6,639 nucleotides of DNA from Gemmatimonadota bacterium (GTDB taxonomy: Bacteria; Gemmatimonadota; Gemmatimonadetes; Longimicrobiales; Gaopeijiaceae), in assembly GCA_024638395.1 (NCBI GenBank), contig JAHEKK010000182.1, positions 1 to 6,639 on the forward strand. Reading direction: 5' to 3'. The position numbers were made by a program, and so were the translations under genes. Below are positions 1-6,639 of the stretch, one piece after another (the first letter of the stretch is position 1; the number at the start of each line of letters is the position of its first letter). Under the pieces are notes generated by a model. The model was not told the origin of the DNA and made no database searches. It was given only the letters and a program-made list of their open reading frames with translations.

Positions 1-1289
1 TGTCTGCGGCGGTGGACGCCCTTGCACGGCTGCACGCGTCGGACGTGGCCGACCTCATGGCGGACGTGTCGTCGGACCTGCGCCGTTTGGCGCTCCTCGA
101 AGCGCTCGCGGCCGAGGCCGCGTCCGAGGCCCTGGCCGAAATGGAAGAGGACGAGCGCGGGGCGCTCCTCGCTTCCCTCGACGCGGAGCGTGGCGCCCAG
201 CTCATCCATGAGCTCCCGGACGATGATGCGGCGGATCTGGTCGGGGAGCTCGATCCCGAGGACCGGGACAGGATTCTCTCCGCGCTGTCGGATCAGCAGG
301 CCGGCGAGATCCGCGACCTCCTGAGGTATGACGAGGAGTCTGCCGGGGGACTGATGACCACCGCCCTCGTGTCGGTCCCGTCGGACGCCACGGCGGAGCG
401 CGCGATCGAGGAGATCCGGCGCCGGGGAAGGGAGGTGGAGGACTTCTACACCGTCTTCGTGGTCGACGCCGCGGGCCGGCTCCAGGGAACGGTACCCCTC
501 GACCACCTGATCCTGGCCGAGCCCCACGTGGCTGTGGAGGCGCTGGTGGAGCCCACCATCGCCGCCGTGCTCCCAAGCGTGGATCAGGAGGAAGTCGGTA
601 AGGTCATGAGCCGCTATAACCTGGTCAGCATGGCGGTGGTCGACGCGGAAGGCATTCTGTTGGGGCGGATCACGTTCGATGACGTAATCGACGTCATCGA
701 AGCCGAAACCACCGAGGACATCCTGAAGCTGGCCGGTGTCTCCAATGACGAGGAGCTGAGGGCCGGCTGGTTCGACTCGGTGCGTTCGAGGCTCCCGTGG
801 CTCGTGCTGAACCTGGTCACCGCCACGCTTGCCGCGACCGTCATCCTGGCCTTCGAAGACACGGTACGGCAGTTCACCTTCCTGGCCTTTCTCATGCCGG
901 TGATCGCCGCCCTGGGAGGGAACTCGGGAACGCAGGCCCTGGCCGTCACTATTCGGAGGATCGCCGTATCGGACCGGCCCACCGTGGGCCAGTACAGGGT
1001 GGTGGCGAAGGAGCTGGCGGTGGGGCTCTCCAACGGACTGGTGCTGGGTCTGCTGTTCGCCACGTTCGGGTACCTCTACGAGGGGTCGGACCCTCGCATC
1101 GGCGTGGTGGTTCTCCTCGCGATGTGGGCCAACATCATCGTGGCCGGCTTCGCGGGGGCCCTGGTTCCGACCATCCTGCACCGTTTTGGCGTCGATCCGG
1201 CGGTTGCCTCCTCGGTCTTCGTGCACACCCTCACGGACCTGGTAGGCTTCGCAACGGTCCTGAGCCTTGCTACGGCGTTGCTGCTGTGA
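1..1289 (+). CDS. mgtE: MgtE-family magnesium transporter, 5'-truncated by the window edge
   Basis: MgtE proteins are dimeric inner-membrane Mg2+ channels whose cytoplasmic N and CBS domains sense Mg2+ and close the pore. The frame is open from base 3; a GTG at 12 could start a 425-residue protein, but the family is usually about 450 residues and begins further upstream of the LHASDVADL motif, so the true start is probably outside the window. Numbering from that GTG, residues 7-105 are the helical MgtE_N domain rich in Leu/Ala/Asp/Glu, and YDEESAGGLM (106-115) opens the CBS pair, which runs to about 230. About five membrane helices follow from 262 to 425. The family hallmark GGNSGTQAL (302-310) lies in the pore region, and Asp409 in HTLTD of the last helix matches the conserved pore aspartate. 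The stop TGA overlaps the next gene's start. Family assignment is very secure; any Mg2+ riboswitch would lie outside the window. Confidence 0.95.
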   Translation, partial: SAAVDALARLHASDVADLMADVSSDLRRLALLEALAAEAASEALAEMEEDERGALLASLDAERGAQLIHELPDDDAADLVGELDPEDRDRILSALSDQQAGEIRDLLRYDEESAGGLMTTALVSVPSDATAERAIEEIRRRGREVEDFYTVFVVDAAGRLQGTVPLDHLILAEPHVAVEALVEPTIAAVLPSVDQEEVGKVMSRYNLVSMAVVDAEGILLGRITFDDVIDVIEAETTEDILKLAGVSNDEELRAGWFDSVRSRLPWLVLNLVTATLAATVILAFEDTVRQFTFLAFLMPVIAALGGNSGTQALAVTIRRIAVSDRPTVGQYRVVAKELAVGLSNGLVLGLLFATFGYLYEGSDPRIGVVVLLAMWANIIVAGFAGALVPTILHRFGVDPAVASSVFVHTLTDLVGFATVLSLATALLL

Positions 1290-2947
1290 AGGCCTTCTTC
1301 CGGGCGGTGCGGGTATTCACGGCACTCTTTCCGTTCCTGGTGTCCTTTCTGCGCGATCGCAAACGCTGGTTTCTCCTGGGGAAGCCCGCCCGGCGTACCC
1401 AGGAGCACCACAAGAAGCGCGCGGCCCGGCTGACGGCGACGATCGCCGCCCTGGGTCCGACGTTCATCAAGCTGGCCCAGTTGCTCTCCGCCCGGGCGGA
1501 CCTGTTCCCCGAGCCCTATCTGGGGGCCATCGGGACCCTTCAAGATCAGGTTCCCCCCAGTGAGCCCGCCAAGGTCATCGCGGTCCTCACCGAGGCGTTG
1601 GGCCAGCCCCTGGAAGACGTCTTCGACTCTTTCGAAACCGAGCCGCTGGCAGCCGCGTCCCTGGGGCAGGTGCACCGAGCCACCCGGGACGGAAGAGATC
1701 TTGCCGTCAAAGTGCTCCGGCCCGAAGTGGAGGACCTGGTCGCCCTCGATCTGGACATTTCGTTTCGACTCCTCTTCTGGCTCAACATCCTCTTTCCCAA
1801 CCACCACGTTCGGGGCCTGACCAACGTGGTGAGGGAGTTCTCCGTGAAGGTCCGGGAGGAGATGGACTTCCGGGTCGAGGCCCAGAACCTGGCTCGATTC
1901 CGACGGAACTTCGGTCACGATCCCAGGGTCCGGACTCCCGACGTGGAAGAGGATCTGACCCGACGCCGAGTCCTCGTGATGGAGTTCGTAGAGGGCACCA
2001 AGATCGACCACCTCGAACCCCTTTTCGAGGCGGGAGACCTGCGGTTCGAGGAGGTCATGACGTCACTCACGAGCCTCTATCTCCGGATGATGATGGTGGA
2101 CGGCTTTCTCCACGCCGACCCCCATCCCGGCAACATCCTCGTCCAGTCCGACGGCACCCTCGTGATTCTGGATTGGGGCATGGTCGTCCAGGTGCCCCGT
2201 TGGACCCGCGAATCGATCCTGAACATCGCCCTGGCCGTAGAGAGGGAAAACCTGGACCAGGTCATCAACGGCATGTACAAGCTGGGTATGATCGCGCCCG
2301 ACGTGAGCCGCGGGGAGATCCGGGAGGCGGCCATCGAAGTCATGGACATTCTCAACCGGGCACGGAGCATCTCCCGGGCCCGGGTACAGGAGCTCGTGCA
2401 GGAGATCTTCGATACGTTCTACACCTGGCCGTTGATGCTGCCTCAGGAGTTGGTCTACTTCTTTCGGGCTGCGGCCCTCCTGGAAGGTGTGGGGGTTCGG
2501 TACCGGGAGAACTTCGATGGCCTCGGCCACGTGCGGAACGTCATCGGGAGCATGCGAAGCGATATCGTACGGACCACCGTGCAGCAGCCAGGACGGGCTG
2601 CCATGGATGTCCTGGCCGATGCCCAGAGCCTGATCCGTTCGATGCGCGATCTCCTCACCCGGGCGGAGCGGGAGGAGTTCAGGGTCCGTGTCCACCCGCG
2701 CGACCTTCAGGCCCACGAGCGCCTCCTCCATCTTCAGGCCCGCCGGGTGCTCCTGAGTATATTTGCCACGGCCACGGCCCTGATCTCGTCCATCCTGTTC
2801 ATCGCGCTCGGGAACCTCCCCCTCCTCGTTCTCGGCCTCTTCGCTGCGCTCCTCATGTTCGTCCTGTCCGTGTTCATTCCCACCCACCTGCTCGAGAATC
2901 CCCTGCGCCACGCCCGGGGCATCCGGCCCGGGGATCCGTGGGCATGA
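1286..2947 (+). CDS. ABC1/UbiB/AarF-family atypical protein kinase-like membrane protein
   Basis: The protein is 553 residues, normal for bacterial UbiB/AarF. The GTG start at 1286 overlaps the mgtE stop in GTGA with no clear Shine-Dalgarno, so coupled translation is likely; GTG 1307 is an alternative. The family phosphorylates poorly known targets or acts as an ATPase, classically supporting ubiquinone synthesis at the inner membrane. The following are visible: an N-terminal hydrophobic patch (10-22); the family N-motif region GPTFIKLAQ (57-65); the Ala-rich loop AAAS (122-125) in place of a glycine loop; the ATP-binding Lys142 in LAVKVLRP; EMDFRVEA (192-199); the catalytic-loop motif HADPHPGN (276-283); and the metal-binding DWGM (296-299). 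Two membrane helices lie at about 487-507 and 510-530. Two motifs are off consensus: KLAQ for KxGQ, and DWG for DFG. No quinone-biosynthesis genes are adjacent, so a quinone role is a family inference only and I leave the symbol blank. Confidence 0.9.
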   Translation: MKAFFRAVRVFTALFPFLVSFLRDRKRWFLLGKPARRTQEHHKKRAARLTATIAALGPTFIKLAQLLSARADLFPEPYLGAIGTLQDQVPPSEPAKVIAVLTEALGQPLEDVFDSFETEPLAAASLGQVHRATRDGRDLAVKVLRPEVEDLVALDLDISFRLLFWLNILFPNHHVRGLTNVVREFSVKVREEMDFRVEAQNLARFRRNFGHDPRVRTPDVEEDLTRRRVLVMEFVEGTKIDHLEPLFEAGDLRFEEVMTSLTSLYLRMMMVDGFLHADPHPGNILVQSDGTLVILDWGMVVQVPRWTRESILNIALAVERENLDQVINGMYKLGMIAPDVSRGEIREAAIEVMDILNRARSISRARVQELVQEIFDTFYTWPLMLPQELVYFFRAAALLEGVGVRYRENFDGLGHVRNVIGSMRSDIVRTTVQQPGRAAMDVLADAQSLIRSMRDLLTRAEREEFRVRVHPRDLQAHERLLHLQARRVLLSIFATATALISSILFIALGNLPLLVLGLFAALLMFVLSVFIPTHLLENPLRHARGIRPGDPWA

Positions 2948-4053
2948 CGGGGGTCGAGGCGGCGGACGGGAGTCCACCGGGGCGCTGGGACGGGCTCATC
3001 GACGACTTCCGGTCGGGGCGCCGGAAAGCCCTCGCCCGGGCGATTTCCGTGGTGGAGGGAGGCCGTCCCGGGTCCAACGAACTCCTCGCCACCCTCCTGT
3101 CGGAGCCCCCTCGTGCACGCAGGATCGGGATCACGGGCCCTCCAGGCGCCGGCAAGTCGTCTCTGGTGGCGGCGCTCGCGACACGGATGCGGGACCGGGG
3201 TGAAGAGGTCGCCGTCGTCGCCGTCGACCCCACGTCTCCCTATTCGGGCGGAGCCCTGCTGGGCGACCGGATACGGATGAACGACCTGTCCACGGATCCC
3301 GGGATGTTCATCCGCTCCATGGCGACCCGCGGATCCCTGGGAGGCCTCGCTGCCAAGACCCGGGAGGTCGTGGACCTCATGGACGCATTCGGCTTTCCCC
3401 AGGTCATCGTGGAGACCGTGGGCGTCGGCCAGACGGAGCTCGAGATCACCACCGCCGCCGACTCGGTGGCCGTGGTCCTCGTCCCGGAATCGGGGGACAG
3501 CGTTCAGGCGATGAAGGCGGGTCTCATGGAGATCGCCGACCTTTTCGTGGTCAACAAGTCGGACCGGCCGGGTGCGGATCGGCTGATGCGTGATCTCGGT
3601 CAGGCCCTTCATCTGCGGGCGGGGCGGGGCCTCGCGAATGTCCCGGCCCACCATGGCGTGGATCTGAGGGAGTTGGGCAGGTTGGGCAAGGCCCCGGAGG
3701 ACGACGTCGCCGCCTCACCGGCCACGGACGAGCCCCAGGCCTGGGAGATTCGGGTGCTGAAGACCTCGGCGGGCCGCGGAGAGGGGCTGGAGGATTTCGA
3801 GTCGGCCCTCGACGATCACTACCGGCATCTGGTGGCGTCGGGGGAGTTGGAGCAACGACGGCTGACGCGGGCCCGGGACCGGATTCGCGATGTTCTTCTC
3901 CGGCGGATGGCGGCCTGGGGACGCTCGGCCATGGCGGCGGAACCCGAGTTGGACAGGTGGGTTGCACGGGTAGCTTCGGGGGAGACGACTCCCTACGCCG
4001 TGGTGGATCGCATCCTGGGGGTGATATTAAGGGGAGACGGCCCGGCCGCCTGA
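2944..4053 (+). CDS. meaB: MeaB/ArgK-type G3E GTPase, chaperone of a B12-dependent acyl-CoA mutase
   Basis: The protein is 369 residues; the ATG at 2944 overlaps the UbiB-like stop in ATGA. MeaB-type GTPases gate delivery of adenosylcobalamin to methylmalonyl-CoA or isobutyryl-CoA mutase and protect or reactivate the enzyme using GTP binding and hydrolysis in the cytoplasm. Visible elements in order are: an N-terminal helical segment with RKALARAISVVE (27-38); P-loop GPPGAGKSS (65-73); the family signature around DPTSPYSGGALLGDR (95-109); ETVGVGQTE (157-165), the Walker B/switch region; PESGDSVQAMKAG (181-193); the guanine-specificity motif NKSD (204-207); and a G5-like TSA (274-276). The C-terminal helices (about 285-345) match the MeaB dimerisation arm. 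The stretch between NKSD and TSA looks roughly 25-30 residues longer than I expect, with an acidic, Ala/Pro-rich part at 250-264. The acyl-CoA mutase large subunit follows directly, the expected partner. Older ArgK 'arginine kinase' labels for this family are wrong. Confidence 0.93.
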   Translation: MTGVEAADGSPPGRWDGLIDDFRSGRRKALARAISVVEGGRPGSNELLATLLSEPPRARRIGITGPPGAGKSSLVAALATRMRDRGEEVAVVAVDPTSPYSGGALLGDRIRMNDLSTDPGMFIRSMATRGSLGGLAAKTREVVDLMDAFGFPQVIVETVGVGQTELEITTAADSVAVVLVPESGDSVQAMKAGLMEIADLFVVNKSDRPGADRLMRDLGQALHLRAGRGLANVPAHHGVDLRELGRLGKAPEDDVAASPATDEPQAWEIRVLKTSAGRGEGLEDFESALDDHYRHLVASGELEQRRLTRARDRIRDVLLRRMAAWGRSAMAAEPELDRWVARVASGETTPYAVVDRILGVILRGDGPAA

Positions 4054-4093
4054 CGGGATCGACCGGACGTCGGCCGCATGCAGACGCAGCTTC

Positions 4094-4100
4094 AGGAAGG
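4094..4100 (+). promoter_or_regulatory. Shine-Dalgarno fixing the mutase start at 4108
   Basis: AGGAAGG sits 7 bases before the ATG at 4108. The earlier in-frame ATG at 4078 has no purine-rich stretch at a workable distance, and the ATG at 4101 is out of frame. This supports a 572-residue product rather than one 10 residues longer. Confidence 0.75.
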
Positions 4101-4107
4101 ATGTTCG

Positions 4108-5826
<1,719 letters not shown>

Positions 5827-5849
5827 CGCGGTACCGCCTATGTCCGACG

Positions 5850-5880
5850 GCGGGCCCCGACGGATTCCGTCGGGGCCCGC
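5850..5880. terminator. GC-rich hairpin between convergent genes, probable bidirectional terminator
   Basis: Arms 5850-5863 and 5867-5880 pair perfectly over 14 bp around the 3-base loop ATT. The hairpin sits in the 61-base gap between the mutase stop (5826) and the stop of the - strand gene (5888). Neither side has a run of T, so it is not a textbook intrinsic terminator, but its position and stability suit ending both transcripts, as is common in GC-rich genomes. Confidence 0.75.
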
Positions 5881-5887
5881 TCTGCAA

Positions 5888-6639
5888 TCAGGGTCTCACG
5901 AGTCCCCGGGATATGAATTCGGCTCGGGTGGCTCCGGGCTGTAGGTCGGTTCCGTACACGGCCTGGGCCGCCTGGATGTCCAGAGGACTCAACTGATCGG
6001 GGATGAAGCCCGTGAACGCCCCGGGCCCACCGGCCATCAGAGTCATCTCGTTTCCGCCCACCAGTTCCTGATCGATGTGACACATGCCCATGATCCCGTG
6101 ACCGATCACGTCGTGCACGTAGGCGTCACCGGGCTGGATGTCTTCCTTCAAGACCGTGCGGCTCGACTCCATGATGGTGAACTCGGCGTCGCTCCAGGTG
6201 ACGTGCACGCATCCCCTCTCGAAAGCGCAGCCCGTGCTCTGCGGGTCCGGGTGGTCCGTCGCCGTCACCTGTCCGGCCCCCGGCATCGGGTCCGCGTCGG
6301 TGGTGGTGGAGAACGTCGCGGTGACCTCGCCGAGCGTGGCTTCAGTCATGGAAGCGAGCGCCGCCTCGATGAGGGCCTTGGTATCAGCGCCGTCACTGCC
6401 CGTGTCCATGGTCGTCGACGCCATGACCTGCAGCGCCGTTCCCCTGGGAAACGCAGTCCATCGCCCGGGATTCGTCACGCAGGCCGTGAAGCCGTCCTGG
6501 GGAATCAGGGGGCCGCTCCCGAGGAAGATGGCCTCCACGTAGTCCTTCATGAAATCCGAGAGTTCGGCGTCGACGGTGACGCTGACCATTGCGCTGACGC
6601 CTCCAGCCGTGGCCGTAATCGTGGCCACGCCCTCCGAGA
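5888..6639 (-). CDS. Big2-linked matrixin-like metallopeptidase-domain protein with aberrant zinc motif, N-terminus cut off
   Basis: The frame stays open to the window edge, giving 249 visible C-terminal residues; a GTG at 6628 (numbered 1 here) falls inside a domain and is unlikely to be the start. Residues before about 20 read SEGVATITATAGG then VSAMVSVTV, typical of the last strands of a Big2 Ig-like domain, so more such domains or a signal peptide may lie upstream. The rest resembles a zinc metallopeptidase of the matrixin type: a strand/helix region at 57-105, a motif HDVIGHGIMGMCH (172-184), a Met-turn-like TLMAGG (196-201) and a closing SPLDIQAAQAVYG (214-226), the usual C-terminal helix of such domains. 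The motif departs from HExxHxxGxxH: Glu is Asp, and both His spacings are one residue longer. Cys134 and Cys140 could form a disulphide, consistent with export. The protein is likely secreted or surface-exposed; catalytic activity is uncertain. It converges on the mutase gene and is not part of that operon. Confidence 0.6.
   Translation of the reverse strand, partial: SEGVATITATAGGVSAMVSVTVDAELSDFMKDYVEAIFLGSGPLIPQDGFTACVTNPGRWTAFPRGTALQVMASTTMDTGSDGADTKALIEAALASMTEATLGEVTATFSTTTDADPMPGAGQVTATDHPDPQSTGCAFERGCVHVTWSDAEFTIMESSRTVLKEDIQPGDAYVHDVIGHGIMGMCHIDQELVGGNEMTLMAGGPGAFTGFIPDQLSPLDIQAAQAVYGTDLQPGATRAEFISRGLVRP

Noticed and set aside
797..1285. In-frame upstream extension of the UbiB-like gene, adding 163 codons inside mgtE
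   Set aside because: The added residues are an out-of-frame reading of the MgtE membrane domain, Gly/Arg/His-rich and unlike any UbiB N-terminus. The GTG at 1286 gives a normal family length and a coupled start.
2173..2943. In-frame upstream extension of the meaB-type gene within the UbiB-like gene
   Set aside because: The added sequence is Pro/Gly/Arg-rich shadow translation of the kinase; the ATG at 2944 gives a normal MeaB N-terminus and an ATGA overlap.
1076..3654. Three open frames of about 300 codons on the - strand (1076-2011, 2063-2977, 2734-3654)
   Set aside because: All lie antisense to recognised genes, mirror their codon bias and show no family motifs.
4054..4107. Possible promoter in the gap before the mutase gene
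   Set aside because: Only 54 bases separate the genes. I see a Shine-Dalgarno but no convincing -35/-10 pair, so read-through from the upstream genes is simpler.
5828..5837. Perfect 10-base palindrome GCGGTACCGC just after the mutase stop
   Set aside because: It has no loop, so it cannot fold as a useful hairpin, and a single short palindrome in GC-rich DNA is likely chance. The longer hairpin at 5850-5880 explains termination.
6138..6542. A 134-codon + strand frame opposite the metallopeptidase-like gene
   Set aside because: No recognisable domain, and the opposite strand carries a coherent Big2/metallopeptidase pattern through the same bases.

Overview
This window is GC-rich bacterial DNA, densely coded, with no RNA genes, mobile elements, CRISPR arrays or large repeats that I can see. 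Third codon positions are strongly G/C throughout. The layout, plus a secreted-type protein with a bacterial Ig-like (Big2) tail end, fits an environmental high-GC phylum. Gemmatimonadota is my best guess from general resemblance, but nothing here proves it.

Left to right on the + strand are four tightly packed genes. The first is mgtE, a CBS-domain-gated magnesium channel/transporter that is cut at its 5' end by the window edge (to 1289). The second is an ABC1/UbiB/AarF-family atypical kinase with two C-terminal membrane helices (1286-2947). The third is a MeaB/ArgK-type G3E GTPase chaperone for B12-dependent acyl-CoA mutases (2944-4053). The fourth is the large catalytic subunit of a B12-dependent acyl-CoA mutase (4108-5826). 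The first three are joined by 4-base stop/start overlaps (GTGA, ATGA), so translational coupling is likely. The mutase follows after 54 bases and has its own strong Shine-Dalgarno. A 14-bp perfect GC-rich hairpin closes the block. A gene on the - strand, cut at the right edge, converges on it; it encodes a Big2-type segment followed by a matrixin-like metallopeptidase domain with an abnormal zinc motif.

The main biological point concerns the mutase. It would normally be auto-labelled methylmalonyl-CoA mutase. However, the two residues that read the substrate are Phe101 and Gln219, where methylmalonyl-CoA mutase has Tyr and Arg. Phe/Gln is the published signature of isobutyryl-CoA mutase. The GTPase just upstream is its probable chaperone for loading and repairing the cobalamin cofactor. 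The small B12-binding subunit is not in the window, so it must be encoded elsewhere. The pair would interconvert branched and linear acyl-CoAs (isobutyryl-/n-butyryl-CoA or a related pair) in valine or fatty-acid metabolism. The link to mgtE and the UbiB-like kinase is by position only. I saw no defence, mobile or otherwise clearly new multi-gene system; the unusual items are residue-level departures within known families.
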